DNA from: Pseudomonas entomophila
GTDB taxonomy: Bacteria > Pseudomonadota > Gammaproteobacteria > Pseudomonadales > Pseudomonadaceae
Assembly (NCBI RefSeq): GCF_023277925.1
Contig: NZ_CP063832.1
Span: forward strand, 2,496,001-2,560,000
Reading direction: 5' to 3'
Length of the DNA: 64,000 bases
The notes under the pieces are model-generated. The model searched no databases, had not been told where the DNA came from, and worked only from the letters and a program-made list of their open reading frames with translations. Both the position numbers and the translations under genes were made by a program. Shown piece by piece: positions 52,954 through 62,613 of the stretch. Positions within the stretch are counted from its first letter, which is position 1, and each line of letters starts with the position of its first letter.

Positions 52954-55900
52954 ATGTGGAGGTACATTGCAACATCCCTGCTCTGCCTGAGCCTCGGCAC
53001 CCCCTTGCAGGGTGCCTGCGGATCCAATGACCCAGGCCAAACATACACCCTGCTCAGTCGCGCTTCACCGACATCGGCCCAGCCCACGCTCACCCCGGCC
53101 CAACGTGATTGGCTTACCACCCGTCAGGAGCTGGTCCTGGGAACTTCGGCACCGGATTACCCTCCGTTCGACATTGCCACCCGCGGCAATGAGTACCAGG
53201 GGCTCACCGCAGATTACGCTGGCGTAATCGGCAACGCCCTCGGCCTGCCGATCCGCGTGCAACGCTTCCCCAGCCGGGCATCGGCAGTCGCCGCCCTGAA
53301 GAATGGCCACATCGACTTGCTGGGAAGCGCCAATGGCTACGAAGCCTCGACCCAGGGCCTGGCCCTGTCACGGCCCTACGCCATCGACCAACCGGTACTG
53401 GTGACCCGCGAGGACGAGACGCGCGCGCTGGATACAGGCCTGAACGGCATGCGCCTGAGCATGCTCTACCACTACTTGCCACCCGGCGAGATCAACGCCA
53501 CCTACCCAGACGCCGAACTGCTGACCTTCGAGTCGTCTACCCAGGCCCTGAACGCGGTAGCCTTCGAGCAAGCCGATGTGTTCATCGGCGATACCGTCTC
53601 CACTCACTACCTGATCAGCCGAGGCCATCTGCCAAGCCTGCGCATGGCCAATTTTGGCAAGCACGAAGCCGTAGGCTTCAGTTTTGCCTTGCGCGACGAC
53701 GACAGGATGCTGCTGACACTGGTCGATGCTGCGCTGGAAGCCCAGTCAAGCAGTACACGCATCGATATATTCAAACGCTGGAGCGCCAGCAGTGGCAGCC
53801 TGCTGACCGACCGCAAGCTGCAGTTGTCGCCGCGGGAGGACAGCTGGCTGCGCGAGCATCCGGTGATGCGAGTGGTGGTCAACGATACCGCCGCCCCCCT
53901 TACCTTTTTCGACAACAACAACCGCCTGCGGGGGATCGTCGCCGATCTGCTCGAACTCATTCGCTTGCGCACTGGTCTACGCTTCGACATCCAGCGCGCC
54001 AGTGGCGATGGCGACATGATCGAGCAACTTGAGTCCGGCCGTGCCGACATCATCGCCACCCATTCCACCAATACGCGTCGCGCCAACGCATTGCAGGTCA
54101 GCAGGCCCTACCTGGAAAGTGCCTACGTGCTGGTGGGCCGAAACGGGGCCGAGCAACCCAGCACCCTGAAGCTGCTCAAGGGCAAGCGCGTGGCCGTCCC
54201 TCGTGACAGTAGCGTGGCAGCGCTACTGACCAGCCGCCACCCGCTGGTCCATCAGGTCGCAACGGAGAGTGCCTATTACTCCATGGTGCTGCTTGAAAGC
54301 GGTGCAGTGGATGCTGCGATCGCCACCCTGATCGATGCCAATCACATGGTGGCGACCAGCAGTGACCTGGTGATCCGCAGCACGGTCGGCACGGAACCGG
54401 CAACCTTCTCGATGGCGACAAATCCCCAAGCCGGCGAGTTGGCGTCGATTCTCGACAAGGCGCTACTGAGCATATCCCCCGAGGAGCTCGGGGTGATCAA
54501 CAGCCGATGGCGGGACCACGGCGTGCGCGATGACGCCTACTGGCGCCATTACCGCAAGGTCATCGTGCAGGTGGTAGGCGTCATCGGCATGCTACTGGTG
54601 CTTGCACTGATCTGGAACGCACGTCTGCGCCGCCAGATCAAGCAACGTCAGCGAGCCGAGCGCGCCCTGAACGACCAGTTGGAGTTCATGGGGGCCTTGC
54701 TCAACGGTACCCCCCACCCGATGTACGTTCGAGACCACGAAGGGCGCTTGCAGAGTTGTAACGACAGCTACCTGCAAGCGGTGGGGGCCAGCCCCGAGCA
54801 GGTCATCGGCAAGCGCCTGGAGGACACCCCGTTCTGCGATGCTGATTACACCCGGCAGGTCCAGGACGACTACCAGCGCGTCATGGCGCAGGGTAAACCC
54901 TTGATTCTGGACCGCCCTCTACACCTGAACGGCCGAGAACTGACGATCTATCACTGGATCCTTCCCTACCGCGACTCGCTGGGCGAGATGCAAGGCATCA
55001 TCGGCGGCTGGATCGACATCAGCGAACGCCGCAATCTGGTCCAGGATCTGCGCCTGGCCAAACAGCAGGCGGATGACGCGAACCGAGCCAAGAGCACCTT
55101 CCTCGCCACCATCAGCCATGAGATCCGCACACCGATGAACGCGCTGATCGGTATGCTGGAGCTGGCCCTACGCCGCGCAGACCAAGGCCAACTCGATCGA
55201 CCTGCGTTGGAAATCGCCCATCACTCGGCCCAGGACCTGCTCGGCCTCATCGGCGATATCCTGGACATCGCTCGCATCGAATCCGGCCACTTGACCCTCG
55301 CGCCCGAACCTGTCGACCTGGCCATGCTGGTCGAGTCTGTCGGACGGGTATTCGACGGCCTGGCCCGCCACAAGGGCCTGACATTGAAAGTGGCCATCAC
55401 CGACGCGGCGCGTTGCCACGTGATGCTTGATCCACTGCGTTTCAAGCAGGTGCTGTCGAACCTGGTCAGCAACGCGATCAAGTTCACCGAGCAGGGCCAG
55501 GTGCGCATCAGCGTGAAGCTGCGCAACGACCACGAACGGGAGACCCCCTCCCTTGACCTGGAAGTGCGTGACAGCGGTATCGGCATCCACGAGGAAGACA
55601 TACAGCGACTGTTCACGCCCTTCGCACAGGCCAATCCCTACAGTGATGGCGCCCGTGCCGGCACTGGGCTGGGGCTGGTCATCAGCCGCAACCTGTGCGC
55701 GATGATGGGGGGCGAACTGAGCCTGCAGAGCCTGCAAGGCGTGGGAACACGTGTACGCCTGACCATGCCCCTGCAATGTGTCGACCCCGTGGAACCGCTC
55801 CCCCGCATGGCCACGGACATCGAACTGCCGGATGCGCGCCTGAAGACCCTGGTGATCGACGATCATCCCGCCAACCTGTTGCTCATGGCACAACAGTTGA

Positions 55901-56586
55901 ACTACCTGGGGCTGCGCCAGGAGAGCGCGCGCGATGGCCGCGATGGGTTGCGCAAGTGGCGTGAAGGCTGTTTCGATGTATTGATCGTCGACTGCAACAT
56001 GCCGGGAATGAATGGCTATGAACTGGCCCGGACAGTGCGCGCCGAAGAGCACCTGCACGGTCGCCCGCGCTGTATCATGCTCGGCTACACCGCCAATGCC
56101 CAACCTGAAGTGCGCCAGCAATGCCTGGACGCAGGAATGGATGACTGCCTGCTCAAACCCATCGGCCTGCAACTGCTTGGCCAACGCCTTGCGAGCATTG
56201 CTCGCCACGGCAGGCCGTGCAATGGTTGCGACGAACCAGGGCATCGCTTCGACCTGGACGGCTTGAGTGCCATCGTCGGTGACAACGTCAACGACCGCGA
56301 CCGCATACTGAGCACCCTGTACCAGAGCCTGCAACAAGATATCAGCACACTGATGGCTATCGACCCGCAGCTGCATGCGGATGAACTGGCAGCCCAGGCG
56401 CACAAGATCCTCAGCGCGGCAAGGATGCTGGATGCCAGATCATTGATCCAGGCGTGCGAAGCACTCGAGGAGCCCGGCCTGTCTCAGCGCGAGCTGAAGA
56501 TACGCCGTCAGGCATTGGCACGGCATATGCGCCGTGTGGAGAAAGCCCTGGCCAGGCAACTGGGCAGCCTGGCCGAAGCGAAGTAA
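52954..56586 (+). CDS. BvgS-type hybrid histidine kinase
   Basis: 1,210 residues, with GAGG before ATG 52954. Signal peptide, two tandem periplasmic solute-binding domains (SBP_bac_3; about 45-275 and 295-525), one membrane segment near 540-560 (VIVQVVGVIGMLLVLALIW), a PAS domain (about 590-690), HisKA with His722 (FLATISHEIRTPMN), HATPase, receiver with Asp1013 (LIVDCNMPGMNG), and a C-terminal Hpt with His1150 (AQAHKILSAARML). This is the BvgS/EvgS relay His-Asp-His-Asp(regulator). Ligand unknown. RocS2-like by synteny. Confidence 0.95.
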   Translation: MWRYIATSLLCLSLGTPLQGACGSNDPGQTYTLLSRASPTSAQPTLTPAQRDWLTTRQELVLGTSAPDYPPFDIATRGNEYQGLTADYAGVIGNALGLPIRVQRFPSRASAVAALKNGHIDLLGSANGYEASTQGLALSRPYAIDQPVLVTREDETRALDTGLNGMRLSMLYHYLPPGEINATYPDAELLTFESSTQALNAVAFEQADVFIGDTVSTHYLISRGHLPSLRMANFGKHEAVGFSFALRDDDRMLLTLVDAALEAQSSSTRIDIFKRWSASSGSLLTDRKLQLSPREDSWLREHPVMRVVVNDTAAPLTFFDNNNRLRGIVADLLELIRLRTGLRFDIQRASGDGDMIEQLESGRADIIATHSTNTRRANALQVSRPYLESAYVLVGRNGAEQPSTLKLLKGKRVAVPRDSSVAALLTSRHPLVHQVATESAYYSMVLLESGAVDAAIATLIDANHMVATSSDLVIRSTVGTEPATFSMATNPQAGELASILDKALLSISPEELGVINSRWRDHGVRDDAYWRHYRKVIVQVVGVIGMLLVLALIWNARLRRQIKQRQRAERALNDQLEFMGALLNGTPHPMYVRDHEGRLQSCNDSYLQAVGASPEQVIGKRLEDTPFCDADYTRQVQDDYQRVMAQGKPLILDRPLHLNGRELTIYHWILPYRDSLGEMQGIIGGWIDISERRNLVQDLRLAKQQADDANRAKSTFLATISHEIRTPMNALIGMLELALRRADQGQLDRPALEIAHHSAQDLLGLIGDILDIARIESGHLTLAPEPVDLAMLVESVGRVFDGLARHKGLTLKVAITDAARCHVMLDPLRFKQVLSNLVSNAIKFTEQGQVRISVKLRNDHERETPSLDLEVRDSGIGIHEEDIQRLFTPFAQANPYSDGARAGTGLGLVISRNLCAMMGGELSLQSLQGVGTRVRLTMPLQCVDPVEPLPRMATDIELPDARLKTLVIDDHPANLLLMAQQLNYLGLRQESARDGRDGLRKWREGCFDVLIVDCNMPGMNGYELARTVRAEEHLHGRPRCIMLGYTANAQPEVRQQCLDAGMDDCLLKPIGLQLLGQRLASIARHGRPCNGCDEPGHRFDLDGLSAIVGDNVNDRDRILSTLYQSLQQDISTLMAIDPQLHADELAAQAHKILSAARMLDARSLIQACEALEEPGLSQRELKIRRQALARHMRRVEKALARQLGSLAEAK

Positions 56587-56607
56587 GCGGCACAGCGACT
56601 GTGCCGC
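56587..56607. terminator. Hairpin between hybrid kinase and yggL
   Basis: GCGGCACAG-CGA-CTGTGCCGC starts directly after the kinase stop codon. A 9-bp perfect stem in a convergent gap, but without a T-run on either side, so only a possible terminator. Confidence 0.4.
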
Positions 56608-56614
56608 ATACCGA

Positions 56615-56959
56615 TCACGATGCCGGATTGATCGGTTTTTCCGGGTACCAGGCATCCAGCAGCGGGCTGACTTCGATATTGGTCAGTTCGCTGCGGCCTT
56701 TGAGCCAGGCTTCGACAGCGGCGCGCTGTGCTTCGGTGACCGAGCCACGTTCGGCCTTGCAGACCAGGCCGAAGTCGTCGCCGCCGACATAGTCCAGACC
56801 ATTTGCATCCATGGCTTCAGCCAGGAAGGCGTCGAGGAAGGCATCGATGGCTTCATCGGACAGGTCTTCCTTGAAACCCAGGTTCAGTTCGAAACCCAGC
56901 TCCTGGAATTCGTCCACGCACAGTTTCTTGCGCAGGCGACGGGAACGGTTGGTAGCCAT
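56615..56959 (-). CDS. yggL: YggL family protein
   Basis: 114 residues; begins MATNRSRRLRKKLCVDEFQELGFEL with a basic, RNA-binding-like N terminus, then an acidic middle (DEAIDAFLDAFLAEAMDANGLDYVGG). This is the YggL/DUF469 family, reported to associate with the 50S ribosomal subunit. Convergent with the hybrid kinase, divergent from dacB. Confidence 0.93.
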   Translation of the reverse strand: MATNRSRRLRKKLCVDEFQELGFELNLGFKEDLSDEAIDAFLDAFLAEAMDANGLDYVGGDDFGLVCKAERGSVTEAQRAAVEAWLKGRSELTNIEVSPLLDAWYPEKPINPAS

Positions 56960-57142
56960 GAAACAATCCTCTCAAGTAATTACGCGCGGCACTTTACCAG
57001 TTTCCGGCGCACAGCGGCGCTTTTCCGTCGAATACAGCCCATCGGCGCTACGCTTGGGGCATAATGCGCACTCTATTCGTCCTGGGGTCATCATTTCTTA
57101 CAGCCCCGTTACCCTTTCCCCTCGTGCAGGGTTCATACCTTT

Positions 57143-58606
57143 ATGATCAAGACGCTCCGCCCACTGCTGCTCGCCGGCGTGTTGCTGCCCCTGGCATTCC
57201 CCAGCCAGGCCGCCGCCGTCAACACCACCCTCCCGCCCAAGGTGCAACAGGCACTCAAGACCAACAAACTGCAGGACTCGGCGCTGTCGCTGGTGATGCT
57301 GCCATTGGATGGTCCGGGCACCGCAACGGTGTTCAACGCCGACGTCTCGGTCAACCCGGCTTCGACCATGAAGCTGATCACCACCTACGCCGCGCTGGAG
57401 CTGCTGGGCCCGACCTACCAGTGGAAGACCGAGTTCTATACCGATGGCACCCTGAGCAACGGCGTGCTCAACGGCAACCTGTACCTCAAGGGCGGCGGCG
57501 ATCCCAAGCTGAACATGGAGAAACTCTGGCTGCTGATGCGTGACTTGCGGGCCAATGGTGTGCGCACGGTAACCGGCGACCTGGTCCTGGACCGTAGCCA
57601 CTTCGTACAGCCCAACCTGCCGCAGTTCGATGACGACGGCGGCGACGTCAACAAGCCGTTCCTGGTCAAGCCCGACTCCCTGCTGGTCAACCTCAAGGCC
57701 TTGCGCTTCGTGGCCCGCAACGACGGCGGCAAAGTGCTGGTATCGGCCGAGCCACCGATCGCCAGCATTCGCATCGACAACCAGGTCAAGGCAGTGGCCG
57801 GCAAGCAATGCACGGGCGACGTGCGCTACAACCCGGTGACACAAGCCGACGGCGTCAGTGTGACCGTTACCGGGCAACTGGCGGATGGTTGCAACTCGCA
57901 GACCTACCTGTCGCTGCTGGATCACCCGACCTACGCCGCCGGCGCCGTGCGTGCCATCTGGAGCGAGCTGGGCGGCACCATCCAGGGGCAGGATCGCTTC
58001 GAAGACGCACCCAAGTCCGCACGCCTGCTGGCCCGGGCCTTCTCGCCAGATCTGGTCGAGGTCATCCGCGACATCAACAAATACAGCAACAACACCATGG
58101 CGCAGCAGCTGTTCCTCAGTATCGGCGCGCAGTTCCGCACCGACGCCGATGGCGATGATGCACGGGCAGCCCAACGCGTGGTGCGCCAGTGGTTGGCCAA
58201 GAAAGGTATCACCGCGCCCCACCTGGTGATGGAGAACGGCTCGGGCCTGTCCCGCGCCGAACGCGTCAGCACCCGCGAAATGGCCGCGCTGCTGCAGGCC
58301 GCCTGGAAGAGCCCCTACGCTGCCGAGTTCATCAGTTCGATGCCGCTGGTGGGCATGGATGGCACCATGCGTAAACGCCTGAAGCGCACGGCGATGAGCG
58401 GTGAAGGGCACATCAAGACCGGCACGCTCAATACCGTGCGGGCAATTGCCGGGTTCAGCCGCGACAGCAACGGCCACACCTGGGCGGTGGCGGCCATCCT
58501 CAACGACCCCAAGCCATGGGGCGCCTCGCAGGTGCTTGACCAGGTATTGCTGGACCTCTATCGACAGCCAAAAGTCGGCAATGGCACCGTGGGCGTCATG
58601 CCCTGA
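57143..58606 (+). CDS. dacB: D-alanyl-D-alanine carboxypeptidase/endopeptidase (PBP4, DacB)
   Basis: 487 residues with a Sec signal peptide (cut near SQAAA). Penicillin-binding S13 peptidase: nucleophile Ser74 in STMK, SxN motif Ser315 in SNN, and KTG starting at Lys425, with the large domain insertion between the first two motifs typical of class C PBP4. It trims and cleaves 4-3 crosslinks in the periplasm, and in P. aeruginosa its loss induces AmpC. It links with the nagZ recycling gene elsewhere in the window. Confidence 0.96.
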   Translation: MIKTLRPLLLAGVLLPLAFPSQAAAVNTTLPPKVQQALKTNKLQDSALSLVMLPLDGPGTATVFNADVSVNPASTMKLITTYAALELLGPTYQWKTEFYTDGTLSNGVLNGNLYLKGGGDPKLNMEKLWLLMRDLRANGVRTVTGDLVLDRSHFVQPNLPQFDDDGGDVNKPFLVKPDSLLVNLKALRFVARNDGGKVLVSAEPPIASIRIDNQVKAVAGKQCTGDVRYNPVTQADGVSVTVTGQLADGCNSQTYLSLLDHPTYAAGAVRAIWSELGGTIQGQDRFEDAPKSARLLARAFSPDLVEVIRDINKYSNNTMAQQLFLSIGAQFRTDADGDDARAAQRVVRQWLAKKGITAPHLVMENGSGLSRAERVSTREMAALLQAAWKSPYAAEFISSMPLVGMDGTMRKRLKRTAMSGEGHIKTGTLNTVRAIAGFSRDSNGHTWAVAAILNDPKPWGASQVLDQVLLDLYRQPKVGNGTVGVMP

Positions 58607-58663
58607 TGCCCGCCTGCCCCCACGAAGCGCCTTGCGCGCTCGTGGGGCGTGCTCGATCGGGCT

Positions 58664-59452
58664 TCAGATAAAGACCTGACCACGCAGGTACAGCGCGCCT
58701 CGCCCACTGATGATCACCCGCCCGTTCCCCGGCACCTCGCATTGCAACTGCCCCTTGCGCGCCCCACCCTGTTCGCAGCGCACGCTGGCCTTGCCCAGGC
58801 GCTGCGACCAGTAAGGCGCCAACGATGTGTGTGCCGACCCGGTAACCGGATCCTCGTTGACCCCCACCCGCGGCCCAAACCAGCGTGTGACAAAATCGAA
58901 TCCGCGCCCTGGCGCAGTCACCGCGATCCCGCGCACATCGAACGCCGACAACGCGACGAAATCCGGTTTGAGTGACTCGAGCAGCGCCGCATCATCGATC
59001 ACCAGCACATAGTCGTCTGTCCGATACAACGCACGGGCGCTATCCAGGCCCAATGCCGCCAGCAAACCATCAGGTACTTCCACGGCTACCGGCTGCTTGG
59101 CGGGGAAGTCCATGGCCAACAGGCCATCGGCCCCACGGCTTACCCTGAGTTCACCGCTACGGGTATTGAAACGCAGCACTTCGGCCGGCTCACCCAACTG
59201 CTCGAACAACACCCAGGCGGCAGCCAACGTCGCATGGCCACACAAGTCGACTTCGACGGCCGGGGTGAACCAACGCAAGTCGAATGCTTCGCCGTTGCGC
59301 ACGAAGTAGGCGGTCTCGGACAGGTTGTTCTCTTCGGCGATGCGCTGCAGCAGGTCATCCGGCAGCCACTGCTGCAAGGGAATCACTGCCGCAGGGTTGC
59401 CGCCGAACGGCTCGGAGGAAAACGCATCGACCTGAAAAATCTCGAGTTGCAT
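58664..59452 (-). CDS. PhzF family isomerase
   Basis: 262 residues of the PhzF/DapF-like fold. The N-terminal half has FQVDAFSSEPFGGNPAAVIPL and ENNLSETAYFV with the catalytic Glu of PhzF; the C-terminal half has DPVTGSAHTSLAPYWSQRLGK. Characterised members catalyse isomerisation in phenazine synthesis, but there are no other phenazine genes here, so it is a stand-alone YddE-like enzyme of unknown substrate. Followed on the same strand by nothing until dacB (convergent). Confidence 0.92.
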   Translation of the reverse strand: MQLEIFQVDAFSSEPFGGNPAAVIPLQQWLPDDLLQRIAEENNLSETAYFVRNGEAFDLRWFTPAVEVDLCGHATLAAAWVLFEQLGEPAEVLRFNTRSGELRVSRGADGLLAMDFPAKQPVAVEVPDGLLAALGLDSARALYRTDDYVLVIDDAALLESLKPDFVALSAFDVRGIAVTAPGRGFDFVTRWFGPRVGVNEDPVTGSAHTSLAPYWSQRLGKASVRCEQGGARKGQLQCEVPGNGRVIISGRGALYLRGQVFI

Positions 59453-59505
59453 GCAACGACTCCTTTCAAGCCCGACACAACGCCGGGTGGGTATCGGAAA
59501 ACGGC

Positions 59506-60444
59506 TTATCCACGTACGGGTGTCAGCACCGGCTCACCCGCGAAGAACGCCTGCAGGTTGCGCAGCACCAGGGCCACGGTATCACGGGCGGCCTCAGGGG
59601 ACTGGCCCGCGACGTGCGGGGTCAGCACAGTATTGCCCAACGCCTTGAGCGCACCAGGCACGGCGGGTTCATCGTCGAAGACGTCCAGCGCGGCGCCGGC
59701 GATCTGGCCCTGGCGCAAGGCGGCGACCAAGGCCTCGGTGTCCACCACGCTGGCGCGGGCGATATTGACCAGGTAACCCTCGGCGCCCAATGCCTCGAGC
59801 ACCTGGGTATCGACCAGGTGGCGAGTTCCGTTGCCACCCGGGGTGGCGACCACCAGAACATCCACCGCGTCGGCCAGGTGCCGAGGGCTGTCGTACCAGG
59901 TGTAGGGCACATCGGTACGCGGAGTACGGCTGTGGTAGCTGACATTCATGTCGAAGCCAAGGGCAGCCCGCCGGGCAATCGCCTGGCCCACTGCGCCAAG
60001 GCCGATGATACCCATGCGCTTGCCGCTGACCGAGGGGCTGATCTGTCGATTCCACTCACCACGGCGAGTGCTGGCATCGGCACGGGGAATATCGCGCAGC
60101 AGCGCCAGCAACAGGGCCATGGCATGGTCGGCGACCGGTCCGGCATTGGCACCCGCGCCATTGGTAATGGTGATACCCCGGGCCGCGGCGGCGGCCAGGT
60201 CGACTTGCTCGTAGCCGGCACCGATCACGCAGATGATCCTCAGGTTGACCAGCGTATTGATCTCATCTGCGGTCAGGCCCAGCGGACCACGGGTGAGCAC
60301 AGCGTCGATCTGATGGGCATGACGGGCTATGGCGTCGGCACGCATCTGCGGTGATGGGGCACGGATCAGCCGGTAGCCTGCTCGTTCCAGCAAAGGCAGG
60401 TAGTCGTCAACGGTTTCCACCAGCACCAGGACTGTCTTGCTCAT
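59506..60444 (-). CDS. D-2-hydroxyacid dehydrogenase
   Basis: 312 residues. NAD-binding motif MGIIGLGAVGQAIARRA near residue 145, catalytic Arg in NIARASVVD, Glu in DVFDDEPAVP, and His in LTPHVAGQSPEA. The N-terminal substrate domain is split by the usual hinge. Similar to glyoxylate/hydroxypyruvate or 2-ketogluconate reductases; the substrate cannot be fixed from motifs. It lies 54 bp upstream of the PhzF gene on the same strand, probably in one operon. Confidence 0.92.
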   Translation of the reverse strand: MSKTVLVLVETVDDYLPLLERAGYRLIRAPSPQMRADAIARHAHQIDAVLTRGPLGLTADEINTLVNLRIICVIGAGYEQVDLAAAAARGITITNGAGANAGPVADHAMALLLALLRDIPRADASTRRGEWNRQISPSVSGKRMGIIGLGAVGQAIARRAALGFDMNVSYHSRTPRTDVPYTWYDSPRHLADAVDVLVVATPGGNGTRHLVDTQVLEALGAEGYLVNIARASVVDTEALVAALRQGQIAGAALDVFDDEPAVPGALKALGNTVLTPHVAGQSPEAARDTVALVLRNLQAFFAGEPVLTPVRG

Positions 60445-60533
60445 GCCACCTCCGGTTCAATGCGAAGGGGCATTATGCGCGGGCAGCGCAAGTTGGGCTA
60501 TCCAAGGGTGGCCGCGCCCGGTCGAGCGAAAAC

Positions 60534-60944
60534 CTATTGAGCGAACGCACGCCCCAGGCCACCCGGCACACCACTGCTGTCGGTCTCCTGCCATGGGCCA
60601 TTGGGGCTCAGCGACCAGCTCCAGCCGTTGTTCCAGCGGTAGTAGGTGCGCTGGCGGTAGAAGGTGTTGGGTTGCCTTTCCAGCACGTAGACGCCCATTT
60701 TCGGGTCCCAATGGCTGGCGCCACCGGGTGGCGGCGCAAAGCTGGCCGAGGTGCGAGGCATGGGTTTGGGTGTCGGCGCTGGCGTGCTTGGCTTGCCGCC
60801 CGGCAGCGGCTTGGCCGCTGGCCCTTTGTGCGCTGGCGCGGACTCGATCGGCGGTAGCGATTGCCGCTCGCCTGGCTGGTGCACCGTACACGCGGAAAGA
60901 CCCAGGGCCAGAGTGATCAGGGTCAGGCGGACGGTGCTGTTCAT
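60534..60944 (-). CDS. Hypothetical Pro-rich lipoprotein, 136 aa
   Basis: Lipoprotein signal with lipobox LSAC (Cys19), followed by a Pro/Lys/Ala-rich stretch (residues 25-75) and a C-terminal Trp/Tyr-rich domain (TFYRQRTYYRWNNGWSWSLSPNGPWQE) that may bind the wall or sugars. Thr at +2 predicts outer membrane sorting. No family recognised. It follows ccmI by 12 bp on the same strand and may be transcribed with the ccm operon. Confidence 0.82.
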   Translation of the reverse strand: MNSTVRLTLITLALGLSACTVHQPGERQSLPPIESAPAHKGPAAKPLPGGKPSTPAPTPKPMPRTSASFAPPPGGASHWDPKMGVYVLERQPNTFYRQRTYYRWNNGWSWSLSPNGPWQETDSSGVPGGLGRAFAQ

Positions 60945-60956
60945 GAGGCTGCTCTC

Positions 60957-62144
60957 TTAGGAGTCGGGGCTGTCGATAATCAGGTGCTGGGGCGCTCGCG
61001 TAGTGGTGGGCAGAGGCGCCCCCTGGGCTTTCCATTCACCACGGGTGGGAACACCAGCGCGCGAGACACGAGCAACCAATTGGACTTCGGCAAAGTCCGA
61101 CAGTTTCATTTGCGGCATCATTGCATCGGCGTCCGACAGCTCCACCTCGATGGGTAATTGCGCCACCGTGACACGCTTGGCGGCCAAGGGCATGGGCGGG
61201 CCATGGCTGGCACGGGCGAAGATGAACACGGTGTCATCCGGGCGCACCTTGTCCTTGAGCGCCGCGGCCAGTTCGACCCGCACTTTCAGACGCGCCGCCT
61301 CGGCGACCTTGCCACCGGAAGCCTTCAGTTTGTCCGCCGCTCGGTCAATACCGCCCTGCAGCGCGGCGCGCGAGGCGTCGCCCTCCGGCAGTTGGGCGAG
61401 CAGGCGTTGCCAGAAATCGATGGCCTCCTGATAGCGTTCACCCTCGAAGGCGGCAATACCCCGTAAGCCAAGGCTGGTGACCTCTCGCGGGTCGGCCTTC
61501 AGTGCTTCGTCGGTCAATGCCAGCAACTGTGCGTTCCATTGCTTGTCGGCAGCGAAGTACAGCGCCTGGGCCCATTGCCCGAGCAGCTCGGGCTGACGCC
61601 CGGCCAGGGCCACGGCACGCTCGAAAGCCTTGGCGGCATCTGCCGGGCGCTGATCGGCCATGTACGCCCGACCGAGGAAGTACAACCCTTCGGCGGAGTC
61701 CGGCTGCGCCTGCACGGCACGCTCAAGGCGCGCCGTCATTTCCTGCATGGATTGCGGCGCGCTGGCGAACTCCTGGGTCAGCTCGACCTTGTCGGCGGCA
61801 CCGAAGTGCAGATACAGCCCCAACGCCATGGCTGGCACCAGCACCGACGCCAGCAGCGGGACAGCCTTGCCCAGATGGCCTTGCGCGGAGGCGCCGTTGC
61901 GCTCGGTGTCAGCCAGCAGTTCGCGGGCAGCCTCGTCACGGCCCTTGGCCAGTTGCCCGGCATCGAGCACACCAGCCTGCTGCTGGGCTGCCAGTTCGGC
62001 GACCCGCTCTTGATAGAGCGCCACATTGAGCGCGGTACGGTCCTGTTCGGCTTGCTGGCGACGACGGCCACGCAAGATGGGAATCAACAGGAATGCCAGG
62101 GCGGCGAGCAGCAACAGGCCCGCGCTGAGCCAGAATTCAGTCAT
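60957..62144 (-). CDS. ccmI: Cytochrome c maturation protein CcmI
   Basis: 395 residues. Two N-terminal membrane segments (about 5-25 and 95-115) with a coiled-coil loop between ([31 protein letters not shown]), then tetratricopeptide repeats in the periplasm (residues about 150-290) and a C-terminal beta domain. It chaperones apocytochrome c to the CcmF/CcmH ligation complex. Overlaps the end of ccmH by 8 bp. Confidence 0.95.
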   Translation of the reverse strand: MTEFWLSAGLLLLAALAFLLIPILRGRRRQQAEQDRTALNVALYQERVAELAAQQQAGVLDAGQLAKGRDEAARELLADTERNGASAQGHLGKAVPLLASVLVPAMALGLYLHFGAADKVELTQEFASAPQSMQEMTARLERAVQAQPDSAEGLYFLGRAYMADQRPADAAKAFERAVALAGRQPELLGQWAQALYFAADKQWNAQLLALTDEALKADPREVTSLGLRGIAAFEGERYQEAIDFWQRLLAQLPEGDASRAALQGGIDRAADKLKASGGKVAEAARLKVRVELAAALKDKVRPDDTVFIFARASHGPPMPLAAKRVTVAQLPIEVELSDADAMMPQMKLSDFAEVQLVARVSRAGVPTRGEWKAQGAPLPTTTRAPQHLIIDSPDS

Positions 62145-62613
62145 GGTCGGTTTCTTTTTCCAGCAGTTTGGCGAGACGCTCGCGTTCAGCGGCGGACAGT
62201 TCCGAGGGGCCGGCCACGGCCTGGTTGCGACGACGGCGGACGATCACCGCCAGCACCACGAAACCGCCGGCCAGCAGGATGCCCGGGCCGAACCACAGCA
62301 GCCAGGTGCGCCCACTGAGCGCCGGCTTGTAGCGCACGAAGTCGCCATAGCGGTCGACCATGAAGTCGACGATCTGTGGGTTGCTCTTGCCCTCACCGAG
62401 CATGCGGAAGATCTCGCGGCGCAGGTCGGCGGCGATCGGCGCGTTGGAGTCGGCGATGTCCTGGTTCTGGCACTTGGGGCAGCGCAGCTCCTTGGTCAGT
62501 TGCTGGTAGCGCTCACGCTCGGCGTCATCGCGAAACTGATACGTGTCGATGGCCGCCTTGGCCACACCGGCCAGGCTCATGCCCAGCACGGCGGCTGCAA
62601 GCCAGCGCTTCAT
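62137..62613 (-). CDS. ccmH: Cytochrome c maturation protein CcmH
   Basis: 158 residues: signal peptide (AKA near 20), then the redox motif RCPKCQNQ with Cys45 and Cys48 in a three-helix periplasmic domain, and a C-terminal membrane segment (about 100-125). It reduces apocytochrome c thiols before haem ligation. The ATG overlaps the dsbE stop by 4 bp, and its 3' end overlaps ccmI. Confidence 0.97.
   Translation of the reverse strand: MKRWLAAAVLGMSLAGVAKAAIDTYQFRDDAERERYQQLTKELRCPKCQNQDIADSNAPIAADLRREIFRMLGEGKSNPQIVDFMVDRYGDFVRYKPALSGRTWLLWFGPGILLAGGFVVLAVIVRRRRNQAVAGPSELSAAERERLAKLLEKETDHD

Noticed and set aside
58616..58648. Hairpin after dacB as a strong terminator
   Set aside because: The pairing of CCCCACGA with TCGTGGGG is real, but no T-run follows and the loop region is long, so I did not list it as a feature.
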